Of a stretch of 55,471 nucleotides of DNA, positions 16,218-24,588 are shown piece after piece. The DNA is from Deltaproteobacteria bacterium (GTDB lineage Bacteria > Myxococcota_A > UBA9160 > UBA6930): the NCBI GenBank assembly GCA_029261795.1, contig JAJDAP010000028.1, positions 1-55,471 on the forward strand, given 5' to 3'. The translations under genes and the position numbers were made by a program. The notes under the pieces were generated by a model. It did no database searches. It was not told the origin of the DNA and saw only the letters and a list, made by a program, of their open reading frames with translations. How positions within the stretch are numbered: the first letter of the stretch is position 1; each line of letters begins with the position of its first letter.

Positions 16218-18140
16218 CTACTGCGTCACGCCGGGCGCTCCGCGCTGCGCCGTGCGAGTGCCAGCGGCCGGCACCAGCCGCGCGATCTGCCCGCCGCTTG
16301 CGTGCTCGAACAGGAGATAGATCGAGCCGTCGGGCCCGGTCTCCACGTCGCGGATCCTACCGATGCCCGAAACCAGCGTCTCGCGGTGCACGACGCGGTC
16401 GCCATCCAGTTCCCAGCGGTAGAGTTCGGTGGCCTTCAGCGTGCCGACGATGACGTCATGTTGCCACTCGGGGAACGCATCGCCCCGGTATATCACGAAG
16501 CTCGAAACCGCCGGCGACGGTGTCAAGTCGACCACGGGCTGCTCGATGGTCGCAAGATCGAGTTCGATGCCCAGCTCGTTGCCGTACTCGACCGGCGTCC
16601 CGTCGTAATCGAGCCCTTTCGAGGTCAGCGGCCAACCATAGTTGCGGCCGGGAAGCAGCAGGTTGAACTCATCCCCGCCGCGCGGTCCCATCTCCGTCGA
16701 CCAGAGCCTTCCGGTCCGGGGATCGAACTCCAGGCCCTGCGGGCTTCGGTGTCCGTAGGTCCAGATGCTAGGCAGGGCGTCCGCGATGTCCACGAATGGA
16801 TTGTCCAGCGGGATCCGCCCATCATCGTGCAGACGATGGATCTTGCCGTGGGGAAGGCCCAGATCCTGGATTCCCAGGTAGTTCGAGTTGCCCTTCATGC
16901 CCACGCTGATGAACACATGCCCCTGGTCGTCGAAGCTGATCCTCCCGCCTCTCCCCATGTCGGAGCCACCCGAATAGGTCTCGCCGGCCGCCTGCCAGAT
17001 GGTTTCCTGATCGACCCACTGCCCGTCCCTGATCCGCCCGCGAATCAGTTTGTTCATCGAGGTACTGCACTCGCGACAGCGATCGCCGAAGTGGAGATAG
17101 ATCCATCCGTTCTGTTCGTAGTCGGGATGGAGCGCCACCTCGAGCATCCAGCCAACGCCGTTGACGAGCCACTGCGGCGGGAGCGTTATGCCATCGTCGT
17201 GGACCGGCGGCGTTCCCTCGATCAGGGCTGACGGCTTGCCATCCGTCTCGATGATGCGTAGCCCCCGGGTCTTCTCGCTCACGAGGATCCGGCCGTCCGG
17301 AAGCGGCGCGATCGAGAACGGCAGCGGATGGAGGCCGGCGGTGACGGTCTCGATGCGGAAGTCGTGCTGCTCGCTCTCGACCGTGCCTGTGGGAACCACG
17401 AGGGGCGTCTCGACGTTGAATTCCAACATGCTGTAGCTGGCGCGCTTCTCGCTGATCATGAGCGCGATGCCTCGGATCTGCAGCTCGTCGAGGCTCTCCG
17501 CCCAGGCGGGCATGCCACCCTGGGGAAAGCCGACCGAGATGCTCTTGGCGATGTCGCCAACCGTCTGACCATGACTCAGTTCCCGGCCCACCAGGGCGGG
17601 GCCAAGTGCCAGGCCCTCGTAGTTCTCTCCGTGGCAAACACTGCAGTTCTCTTGGTAGGCCGGAGCGAACGGCTCCGGGGCTCCCATCGCGATGCCCAGA
17701 AAGAGGACGACCGCAGACCCGGGGAACACGAGCGCCAAGACGGCCAGCACCCTGCCGGCTCGTGACACCGCGGTCATCGGCCGGGACCCGTCGCGGGATC
17801 GAAGCAGCAAGAAGACACAGGCCAACCACACGAACGCGCTGATGCCGGCGTGGAAGACCGGCAGCCATTGACCGGGGTTCGTCAGTGCGATCAGCGCTCC
17901 GACAAGGGCACCGATACCGGGCAGCACCGCGCCGAGCCAGAGCCCGATCGACCCGGACCGCAGCAACAGCACACCGGTCACGAAGAAGCAGACGCCAAAG
18001 GCTGCCGCGATCAGCGTGTTGGCAGGCGATGGACGCCAGAAGAGGAAGTGAGCGGTGTGGGTGACACCGGAAAGCAACATCAGGCCAGCGACAATCCATC
18101 GCAGGCGTCCGAACCCGGTCTCTGAATGCACCTGGGACAT
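16218..18140 (-). CDS. Membrane-anchored cytochrome c / PQQ-dependent sugar dehydrogenase fusion
   Basis: The protein is 640 aa from the ATG at 18140, which has AGGGGGT four bases upstream. Residues 10-155 carry about five membrane helices. A cytochrome c domain follows with CSVCH (Cys166, Cys169, His170) and a likely axial Met in QGGMPAW at 210. Residues about 255-630 are a soluble-glucose-dehydrogenase-type six-bladed propeller: HPLPFSIAPLPDGRILVSEK, LEVALHPDYEQNGWIYLHF, DMGRGGRISFDDQGHVFISVG, SPQGLEFDPRTGRLWSTEMGPRGGDE. PQQ-bound oxidation of a sugar or alcohol in the periplasm with electrons passed to the fused heme and then to the membrane is the likely reaction. Fusion of all three parts in one chain is unusual. 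Confidence 0.87.
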   Translation of the reverse strand: MSQVHSETGFGRLRWIVAGLMLLSGVTHTAHFLFWRPSPANTLIAAAFGVCFFVTGVLLLRSGSIGLWLGAVLPGIGALVGALIALTNPGQWLPVFHAGISAFVWLACVFLLLRSRDGSRPMTAVSRAGRVLAVLALVFPGSAVVLFLGIAMGAPEPFAPAYQENCSVCHGENYEGLALGPALVGRELSHGQTVGDIAKSISVGFPQGGMPAWAESLDELQIRGIALMISEKRASYSMLEFNVETPLVVPTGTVESEQHDFRIETVTAGLHPLPFSIAPLPDGRILVSEKTRGLRIIETDGKPSALIEGTPPVHDDGITLPPQWLVNGVGWMLEVALHPDYEQNGWIYLHFGDRCRECSTSMNKLIRGRIRDGQWVDQETIWQAAGETYSGGSDMGRGGRISFDDQGHVFISVGMKGNSNYLGIQDLGLPHGKIHRLHDDGRIPLDNPFVDIADALPSIWTYGHRSPQGLEFDPRTGRLWSTEMGPRGGDEFNLLLPGRNYGWPLTSKGLDYDGTPVEYGNELGIELDLATIEQPVVDLTPSPAVSSFVIYRGDAFPEWQHDVIVGTLKATELYRWELDGDRVVHRETLVSGIGRIRDVETGPDGSIYLLFEHASGGQIARLVPAAGTRTAQRGAPGVTQ

Positions 18141-18298
18141 CAGAACCCCCTGTCGGCAGTCGCCGACGTATCCGGTCTTCCATGGGCGCGAGAGCATCAA
18201 GAGTTGCGCGGGATCGCCCGCGCGTGCGTGATCTTGGGCCGCCGAGCAGTGGCAGGTCAAGAAGTGGATGTGGCGCCGCTACTCGCCGCCGAGACGGA

Positions 18299-18817
18299 TC
18301 ACGTTCGCTGGGCGAGCGCTGCCCTGGCGACACTCGACATCGTCCCGAGGACGCCGCCGATGGCCAGCCCGGCCCCGGGTATCGCCAGGAAGGAGTACGC
18401 GTCCTTCGCGGCGCCGGTGCTTCCCAGCGCCGGTGCCGCGAGACCCGCGGCGAGCCAGAAGAGCGCGTAGAAGAGAGCGCCTGCACCCAGCGCGATGGCC
18501 GAGAGCGACTCGAGCCGCCCTCCCCTGCCCAGTAGAGCGAGCAATGCGATGCACGCTGCGGCGACCGAGCCGATGGCTCCGCCGTGAAGATGGGCTCGCT
18601 TCATGTAGGCCCACGACTTGCTCACCACGGCGTCGCGTTCGGCTGCGTCGCCGTGATAGACGCCCTCGAACACAACGTCCGCAGAATCGCGGAGGTGTCC
18701 CTTGAGCGAATCTTCGGCGGCGCCGAAGGCACCGCCCAGCAGGAACCCGAACAGGATCGAGGTCAGGGCCAGCAGCGCGCCGGGGGCGAGAGACCGGTGA
18801 TTGGCGGTCGGTTGCAT
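18299..18817 (-). CDS. Hypothetical membrane protein
   Basis: This 172-residue protein has four to five hydrophobic helices: LLALTSILFGFLLGGAFG at the N-terminus, then after a soluble loop GGAIGSVAAACIALLALLG, LGAGALFYALFWLAAGLA and FLAIPGAGLAIGGVLGTMS. The loop contains a conserved-looking KSWAYMKRAHLHGG with two histidines close to the second helix, a possible metal or heme site. GAGGAG lies nine to ten bases before the ATG. It lies 158 bases upstream of the PQQ dehydrogenase in the same direction, so a shared transcript is possible. No family was recognised with certainty. Confidence 0.65.
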   Translation of the reverse strand: MQPTANHRSLAPGALLALTSILFGFLLGGAFGAAEDSLKGHLRDSADVVFEGVYHGDAAERDAVVSKSWAYMKRAHLHGGAIGSVAAACIALLALLGRGGRLESLSAIALGAGALFYALFWLAAGLAAPALGSTGAAKDAYSFLAIPGAGLAIGGVLGTMSSVARAALAQRT

Positions 18818-19310
18818 TGGGCAAGAACTCCTCGACGGGTCGGGTGGATGGGAAGGTACCTGGAAGGCGAACGCGATCGGATCTCCGCCGGGAATCGAGA
18901 ACGAGTCACCGACCTAACGAGCCGATCGTGCAAGTCCACCTTCCAAGACGATAATGCAAGTCGCATACCGGCCGAACGCGCAGAAGCAGACGCGGCGAGC
19001 GAACCCTGAGGGAAGGCCCGGGCGACGGAGACCGTTCGAGGGGCTTCATCGGCTCAGCTGGGCGCGCGGAGCCCTCGGCAGGTTTCCGACGGGCTGGCCT
19101 GGAGGGGCTTCGCGCCACGGACGCGACGGCAGGAAGTCCCACTGGCACCGGCCCGATCGAGCTCGCGTGGCGGCTGCGGGACGGCAAGTACGCGCGAGCC
19201 CGCGGGAAACCCCACCGCTGGCCACGGCCGCTCTCGCTGGCACGTTCCTTGCGTTGCCCCCGGCAGCGCACGCTCGCGGGGCGTGCCTAACGACTGCGGG
19301 GCCAGGCCGT
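18818..19310. other. Divergent intergenic region with TGCAAGTC direct repeats
   Basis: About 490 bases without a convincing gene; the open frames here are arginine-rich shadows. Two copies of TGCAAGTC (18929-18936 and 18955-18962, 26 bases start to start) lie within a slightly less GC-rich patch and could be a regulator binding pair or promoter area for either flanking gene. Nothing else was recognised. Confidence 0.4.
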
Positions 19311-20111
19311 TTGTATCGCGCGACGGAAGCGGAGTTGGAGCAGTACGACGAGCTGGGCTTCTTCGTTCGAGAGGGGGTCTTCGGCGAGAGCGAGTGCGTG
19401 GCGCTGCGCGCGGGCGCCGAGAACGTCCACGCCCAGATCCTCGAAGCCGCGGGTCGGAACGGCGCCGGGCCTATCGACCAGGTGGACAACCAGAAATATC
19501 AGACCGTGCTCGGATCGAAGATCAAGTGGGAATGGAGCGACGATCTCTACGCGGTCCGCTCGATGGAGCCGACGGGCCACCTGGACGCGCGGCTGGAAGC
19601 GCTGCTCGATGACCCACGCCTGCATCAGCCGGTCCAATCGATCAATCGGTGCGAGAGCCTCAGCGTCTTCAGCGACAAACTCAACGTCAAACGGCCGGGC
19701 GGCGCTCCCTTTCCCTGGCACCAGGAAGGACTCTACTGGCAGCACGGCGCCGAAGACCTCGAATCGCTGGTCAGCACCCTGACCTACCTCGACGACGCCA
19801 CCCGGGAGAACGGATGCCTCTGGGTGATCCCCGGCAGTCACCGGCACGGCAACCTGAAGGGGCTCGAGGGCCGCGGCGTGCTGGGCGCTCTCTATACCGA
19901 CACCGATCTCATCGATGAAGAGGCGGTTGCCGCCGACCTGCCCGCGGGCAGCGTTCTCTACTTCCACCGCGATCTGGTGCATGGCTCCCAGAGCAACCGC
20001 TCCCAGGCCAGCCGCCGAATCTTCGTGGTCGCCTACCAGGCTGGGGGGTTGCATCGATGGTGCATCGACCGCAAGCGCGAGGTCGCCACCCGACCGCCGG
20101 GACCGGGGTAG
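19311..20111 (+). CDS. Phytanoyl-CoA dioxygenase (PhyH) family protein
   Basis: This is a non-heme Fe(II)/2-oxoglutarate-type oxygenase of about 266 aa. The fold is recognised from YRATEAELEQYDELGFFVREGVF at the start, PFPWHQEGLYW (iron ligand His with an acidic residue two positions on), LTYLDDATRENGCLWVIPGSHRHG, and YFHRDLVHGSQSN carrying the distal His, followed by SRRIFVVAYQ. The start is placed at TTG 19311 because family homology begins there; everything upstream in frame is arginine-rich and unlike protein. Likely role: hydroxylation of a lipophilic substrate. It is followed by an AT-rich promoter region and a Rieske oxygenase, suggesting a joint catabolic or lipid-modifying pathway. 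Confidence 0.82.
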   Translation: MYRATEAELEQYDELGFFVREGVFGESECVALRAGAENVHAQILEAAGRNGAGPIDQVDNQKYQTVLGSKIKWEWSDDLYAVRSMEPTGHLDARLEALLDDPRLHQPVQSINRCESLSVFSDKLNVKRPGGAPFPWHQEGLYWQHGAEDLESLVSTLTYLDDATRENGCLWVIPGSHRHGNLKGLEGRGVLGALYTDTDLIDEEAVAADLPAGSVLYFHRDLVHGSQSNRSQASRRIFVVAYQAGGLHRWCIDRKREVATRPPGPG

Positions 20112-20133
20112 CGACAGAGCACGATACATAATC

Positions 20134-20186
20134 GGTGTTCAGTATATTTGTATATGTTGAAATATATTTATACACCAATGCAAAAT
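20134..20186 (+). promoter_or_regulatory. AT-rich promoter/operator region upstream of the Rieske operon
   Basis: In a GC-rich genome, bases 20121-20190 are strikingly AT-rich. TTGAAA (20157-20162) and CAAAAT (20181-20186), 18 bases apart, are the best sigma-70-like pair. GGTGT (20134-20138) and ACACC (20172-20176) with flanking TATA steps form an outer inverted repeat around the -35, as an operator would. It drives the gene at 20228 and probably the next two. Confidence 0.5.
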
Positions 20187-20227
20187 TATGCGATCCTCGG
20201 CCCGATCGCTTCCACGGAGGACGACTG

Positions 20228-21184
20228 ATGAGACTCGAGACCGACGGCCCTGGGATTCCGAACGGATGGTTTGCCGTCGCCTGGTCGAAGGAACTCGACC
20301 ATGGCGAAGTCAAGCGGATCGATTGCTTCGATCAGGAGCTGGTGCTCTTCCGCACGCGGACGGGCGAGCCGAAGGTCCTGTCCGCCTACTGTCCACACCT
20401 CGGCGTCCACATGGGTGAAGGCGGCCGGGTCATGGGCGAAACGATCCGCTGCCCCTATCACGGTTGGCAGTACGACGGGAACAGCGGCGAGTGCACGGTG
20501 ATCCCCTACTGCGATCGCATTCCCAAGGGCGCCCGCGTAAAGGCCTGGCCCGTGGTCGAGCGCAATCGCATGATCCTGGTCTGGCACCACGCCGAGGACA
20601 AGCCGCCCAATTGGGAAGTCCCCACCCTCCCCCACCTCGAGGATCCCGAGTGGGCGGAGCCCCGCAGCTTCGATCTCGAAGTGCCCGTCCACATGCAGGA
20701 CATGGCAGAGAACAACATGGACCCGGTCCACTTCCTCTACATCCACGGCGCGAAGGCCATCCCCGAGACCGACTTCAGCTTCGGGGAAGATGGCCGTTTC
20801 CTGAAGGCCGTGAGCTACACGCAGGTGGAAACGCCCGCGGGCACCATCGACATGGAGTTGATTCGCGACACCTGGGGGCTCGGTCTCTCGAGCGTCGAGA
20901 GCAAGGGCATCCCCGGAGTCGGGCTCTTCATGTTCTCTTCGACGGTCCCGGTCAATCAGCGGCTGACGAAATCGCGCTGGCTGCTGTTCGCGACCAAGGG
21001 GGCGATCGACACCGCCGGCGAGGAGTGGTTCGACGGAATCACCAACGGCGTGATGGATGACTGGCGCTTCTGGTGCAACAAACGAATGACGACGAAGCCG
21101 GTTCTCTGCGAGGCGGACAAGCCGCTCGCCGAGTTCCGTCGCTGGGCCAAACAGTTCTACTCGGAGACGCCGCTGGGAGCGTGA
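20228..21184 (+). CDS. Rieske 2Fe-2S non-heme iron oxygenase, KshA-like
   Basis: This is the oxygenase component of a Rieske-type monooxygenase. The cluster motif is CPHLGVH (Cys55, His57) with CPYHGW (Cys75, His78); the mononuclear iron site is MAENNMDPVHFLYIHG (His168, His173). The spacing and the DPVHFLYIHG pattern resemble 3-ketosteroid 9-alpha-hydroxylase KshA and cholesterol 7-desaturase-like enzymes rather than aromatic-ring dioxygenases. It needs a separate reductase, which is not encoded nearby. GGAGG lies about eight bases before the ATG. It is followed within 50 bases by an HsaA-like monooxygenase; together they suggest oxidation of a sterol- or terpene-like ring (inference). Confidence 0.88.
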   Translation: MRLETDGPGIPNGWFAVAWSKELDHGEVKRIDCFDQELVLFRTRTGEPKVLSAYCPHLGVHMGEGGRVMGETIRCPYHGWQYDGNSGECTVIPYCDRIPKGARVKAWPVVERNRMILVWHHAEDKPPNWEVPTLPHLEDPEWAEPRSFDLEVPVHMQDMAENNMDPVHFLYIHGAKAIPETDFSFGEDGRFLKAVSYTQVETPAGTIDMELIRDTWGLGLSSVESKGIPGVGLFMFSSTVPVNQRLTKSRWLLFATKGAIDTAGEEWFDGITNGVMDDWRFWCNKRMTTKPVLCEADKPLAEFRRWAKQFYSETPLGA

Positions 21185-21231
21185 GAAGCGTCGGACGCTC
21201 GCACGGTGCGCAACCGAAGGAGAGACGTTAC

Positions 21232-22416
21232 ATGTGGAAGAGTGTGATTCGAACCGGTGACGGCGAGAGCCTTCGGAAGGCCAGAGCCATTGCGCCCATT
21301 CTCGAGGCCGGGGCCGAGGAAGGCGCCGCACTTCGCACGCTTCCCGAGAAGACGGTGAAGGCCATGCGCGAGAGCGGGCTCCTCTCGCTCGGCCTGCCAA
21401 GGGAACTCAACGGCGAGGAAGCCGACTTCGCCACGTTGCTGGAAGTTTCGGAGGAACTCTCGCGCGCAGACGGATCCGCTGGCTGGAACTCCATTGCGAA
21501 CGGTCCCTCGGTCGCCTTCGCCGGCGCCTTCCTGGGCGACGACGCCGTCGGGAAGATCTTCGCCAACGGGACCGACGTCTGCTGCGGAGGGCAGTTTGCT
21601 CCGAACGGCAGGGCGCAGCCGGTCGACGCTGGCTACCGGATCTCGGGCAAATGGAACTTCGGCAGCGGAACCGCCTACGCGGAGTGGGTCATGGGCGGCT
21701 TCATGATCCTCGAGAACGGCGCTCCGCGGATGCTAGATGATGGCTTGCCCGACCTGCGCGTCGCCGCGATGCCGCGCGAGAGCATCACGTTCACCGATGG
21801 CTGGCACGTCATGGGTCTTCAAGCGACCGGTAGCTACGACTACGAGTGCCAGGACGTCTTCGTCCCCGAGTCCTACACCTATCCGCTCTTCAGCCGCGAG
21901 CCCAAGCGAGGCGGAGCCATCTTCCGGCTCGGCCTCATGGCGACGACGGCCAACGGCCATGCGGCCTGGGCCCTGGGTGTGGCGCGACGCGCCCTGGACG
22001 AGATCAAGAAGCTAGGCGTCGGACACACCCGCATGGGCGCGCCCAGCACGATCGCGTTGAAGCCCACCTTCCAGCGCGAGTACATCCGCGCGGAGGCGCG
22101 GCTGCACGCGGCGCGCGTCCTCGTGATCGACGTCTTCGCGGGCGTGCTCGAGGCTGCGCGTACCGGCGAGCCTGTCGGGATCGAGGACAGAGCCGCGATG
22201 CGCGCCTCGGCCACCTATGCGACCGAGGCGGCCAGGGATGCCGTGGATTTCGCACACGATGCCGCGGGGACCACCTCGATCCGCAACGGCCACGCGCTCC
22301 AGCGCTGCTTCCGGGACATGCACACCGGCACCCAACACGCGTTCATCAACGAGGAAACCTATCTCCAATCCTCGGAGGTGTTCCTGGGTCTGCGCGACAG
22401 CTCGCCGATGCTCTAG
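21232..22416 (+). CDS. Acyl-CoA-dehydrogenase-fold flavin monooxygenase (HsaA-like)
   Basis: This 394-residue protein has the acyl-CoA dehydrogenase fold but the features of group D flavin monooxygenases: N-terminal PILEAGAEEGAALRTLPEKTVKAMRESGLLSL, the substrate/FAD segment ADGSAGWNS, GYRISGKWNFGSGTAYAEW and WHVMGLQATGSYDYECQDVFVPE, and C-terminal HDAAGTTSIRNGHALQRCFRDMHTGTQHAF. These match HsaA and related FMNH2/FADH2-dependent hydroxylases that need a separate flavin reductase. AAGGAG lies about ten bases before the ATG. It is the second gene of the Rieske operon and would act on a ring intermediate. Confidence 0.87.
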   Translation: MWKSVIRTGDGESLRKARAIAPILEAGAEEGAALRTLPEKTVKAMRESGLLSLGLPRELNGEEADFATLLEVSEELSRADGSAGWNSIANGPSVAFAGAFLGDDAVGKIFANGTDVCCGGQFAPNGRAQPVDAGYRISGKWNFGSGTAYAEWVMGGFMILENGAPRMLDDGLPDLRVAAMPRESITFTDGWHVMGLQATGSYDYECQDVFVPESYTYPLFSREPKRGGAIFRLGLMATTANGHAAWALGVARRALDEIKKLGVGHTRMGAPSTIALKPTFQREYIRAEARLHAARVLVIDVFAGVLEAARTGEPVGIEDRAAMRASATYATEAARDAVDFAHDAAGTTSIRNGHALQRCFRDMHTGTQHAFINEETYLQSSEVFLGLRDSSPML

Positions 22417-22511
22417 CGCGCCCTTCGGGAACGCGAACGGGGCACGGCTTCGAATGAACCCAACACGATGATCGACTGAACCGAAAACCGAACCGGGTCG
22501 GAGGACTCCCC

Positions 22512-23747
22512 ATGGATCGCTACCTCGTCATCAACTCTGACGGCCACGCCGGCCTTCCCCCCGAGCGCTACCGCGACTACCTCGATCCGCAGTACCGGGA
22601 AGAGTTCGACCGCCAACACGCGGCCCGCATGTCGGCTCTCGCGCAGGCGGGCGAGCGCCTGGAGATGGCCCAGCAGAGCGCGGACTGGGCCAAGGACAAG
22701 CAGTACGGCCTCGCCGGTGCCTGGGATTCCGACCGACGCAACGAGGTGCTCGATGCGGACGGCGTGGCCGCCGAGATCCTCTACGTGGACGGTCTCACCG
22801 AGCGGAACTCCCCGCCCTTCGGTGGCGACCTGGGGCTCCTGCCGATGGGCGCAGACCCGGAACTCCAGTGGGCCGGTGCGCGTTCGCACAACCGTTGGCT
22901 CAGCGAGTTCGTATCGCTCGCGCCCGAGCGCCGTTACGGACTCGCTCTCGTGCTGCCGTTCTGGGGTGTCGACGAGGCCGTCAAGGAAATCCATTGGGGC
23001 CGCGAAAACGGCCTGCGCGGAATCATGCTGCCCCACCTTTGGGGGGACGAGGATCCCTACCACCACCCGAAGTACGACCCGATCTGGGCGGCGTGCCAGG
23101 ACCAGGACATGGTCGTCCACTACCACGTCGGCGCCGCGCCGATGAAGGACTATTTCGGTGCCGCGATCTTCGGGACCCAACCCGGCGGCGAGCCGCCGGT
23201 CGAGTTGCCCGGCGGGCTCGGGATCTTCGTCACCGAGTGTGCCTGGTGGATGGCGCGACCCCTGGTGTTCATGATCTGGGGCGGCGTGTTCGAGCGCCAT
23301 CCCGGACTCAAGGCGGTGGTGTCCGAGGGCACCTCGATCTGGGTGCCCGAGCTCTTGTCGCTCATGGACCAGCGCTACTCCGACCATCACTTCACGGCCA
23401 AGCTCGGCAGCGGTTACACCGCTCATATCCCACTGAAGCCGAGCGAGTACTTCAACCGGAACGTGCGGATCGGAAGCTCCTGCATGCCGCGGCGCGAGGC
23501 GGAGATGGCCCACGAGATCGGCGTCCAGAACATCATGTGGGGCACGGACTACCCGCACCCCGAAGGCACCTGGCCGCATACGCGCAAGCTGATGGTCGAG
23601 ACCTTCCACGACATGCCCGAAGACGAGATCGGCGCGATGCTAGGCGGGAACGCAGTCGACTTCTACGGCCTCGACGTCGAGAAGCTGAACCCGATCGCCG
23701 AACGAATCGGCCCGGAGCGCGGCTGGTTCCGGAAAGAGGGAGCCTGA
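22512..23747 (+). CDS. Amidohydrolase family protein (amidohydrolase 2)
   Basis: This 411-residue TIM-barrel hydrolase belongs to the PF04909 group, which includes decarboxylases of the ACMSD type. The N-terminal metal motif is reduced to NSDGHAG rather than HxH. Later blocks are conserved: LPFWGVDEAVKEIHWGRENGLRGIMLP, MVVHYHVGA, VFERHPGLKAVVSEGTSIW and IMWGTDYPHPEGTWPHT with the catalytic Asp, then GGNAVDFYGLD. Such proteins are frequent in steroid and terpenoid catabolic clusters. GGAGG lies eight to nine bases before the ATG. It is the third gene of the Rieske cluster (95-base gap). The specific reaction is unknown. Confidence 0.88.
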   Translation: MDRYLVINSDGHAGLPPERYRDYLDPQYREEFDRQHAARMSALAQAGERLEMAQQSADWAKDKQYGLAGAWDSDRRNEVLDADGVAAEILYVDGLTERNSPPFGGDLGLLPMGADPELQWAGARSHNRWLSEFVSLAPERRYGLALVLPFWGVDEAVKEIHWGRENGLRGIMLPHLWGDEDPYHHPKYDPIWAACQDQDMVVHYHVGAAPMKDYFGAAIFGTQPGGEPPVELPGGLGIFVTECAWWMARPLVFMIWGGVFERHPGLKAVVSEGTSIWVPELLSLMDQRYSDHHFTAKLGSGYTAHIPLKPSEYFNRNVRIGSSCMPRREAEMAHEIGVQNIMWGTDYPHPEGTWPHTRKLMVETFHDMPEDEIGAMLGGNAVDFYGLDVEKLNPIAERIGPERGWFRKEGA

Positions 23748-23814
23748 CGACCGCGGCCAGGTGCCAACGGAAGCCCTGCACGGTGCGCGCGTCATGCGTG
23801 CGAGCCGGCTCCCG

Positions 23815-24489
23815 CTACTCGCGGGCCACGAGAGCGTCTTCGAGTAGCACCGGGAAGCGGTAGCCGTGGCCCAGATCCCGGTCGAGCATGATGCGACCGC
23901 GGGCGACGACCAGATCGCCCAACGCTGCATCATCGGTGGTCGAGACGGTGAGGTCATCGGCGCCATCGGGCGTTCGCGTACCATCGCGAAGATGCAACCA
24001 GGTCTTGCCGAGCACGTGGCGCGTGACTTTCACGACGCGGGCGCGCACCGCGACCTCGGTACCCGCGCTCTCTCGCGCACGCACCAGGATCTCGCCGATC
24101 GTCATGCCGCCCGGCAGCGCCTCGATCGAGCCGGGTTCCACCGTCGGAGATTCGGCGATCGGAGGATGGGGCGTGGCCGGCGGATCCGCGGAAGCGCTCG
24201 CGTTCTTCGAGACGAGTGCGGTCGCGAAGTAGATGAGGGCGAAGCGGCGGTCGAGCGTGGGGCTGTAGAAATCGGCCATCGGCGAGGCTTGCACGAGTCG
24301 TACGACATCGCCCAGCTCGAGCTCGGTTCGGGGTCCGGCGGCCCAGATGGCGCCGCTCGGTGTTTCGAGCTCCACGTAGGTGTAGCCCGTCGCGTCGACC
24401 GTCCAGACGACGGCGCCCGCCAGCGGCGTCTCGGCTGCAGACACAACCGATGCCAGCAAGCAGGCAAACAGGACGCCCAGGGTTCTCAT
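23815..24489 (-). CDS. Secreted OB-fold protein (NrfJ-like)
   Basis: A signal peptide (MRTLGVLFACLLASVVSAAE) precedes a 205-residue periplasmic protein. The C-terminal half, VAVRARVVKVTRHVLGKTWLHLRDGT followed by DDLTVSTTDDAALGDLVVARGRI and DLGHGYRFPVLLEDALV, is an OB-fold resembling NrfJ-type proteins seen beside cytochrome genes. The N-terminal half (VVWTVDATGYTYVELETPSGAIWAA) looks like a degenerate second copy of the same fold. It is divergent from cytochrome c4 with a 99-base gap, so shared regulation is likely. A role in cytochrome maturation or metal handling is a guess based on context. Confidence 0.65.
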   Translation of the reverse strand: MRTLGVLFACLLASVVSAAETPLAGAVVWTVDATGYTYVELETPSGAIWAAGPRTELELGDVVRLVQASPMADFYSPTLDRRFALIYFATALVSKNASASADPPATPHPPIAESPTVEPGSIEALPGGMTIGEILVRARESAGTEVAVRARVVKVTRHVLGKTWLHLRDGTRTPDGADDLTVSTTDDAALGDLVVARGRIMLDRDLGHGYRFPVLLEDALVARE

Positions 24490-24588
24490 GTCTTCTCCGA
24501 TGGATAACCCTGCAAGGGTACCGGGTCGGCTGGGGCTCGTCGCCCATCACTGTTGACGGATCGAACCGAGCGGGGCTAGACCTTTCGG

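Noticed and set aside
18954..19310. In-frame upstream extension of the PhyH gene
   Set aside because: The peptide is arginine/proline-rich and unlike PhyH N-termini, so it was treated as intergenic.
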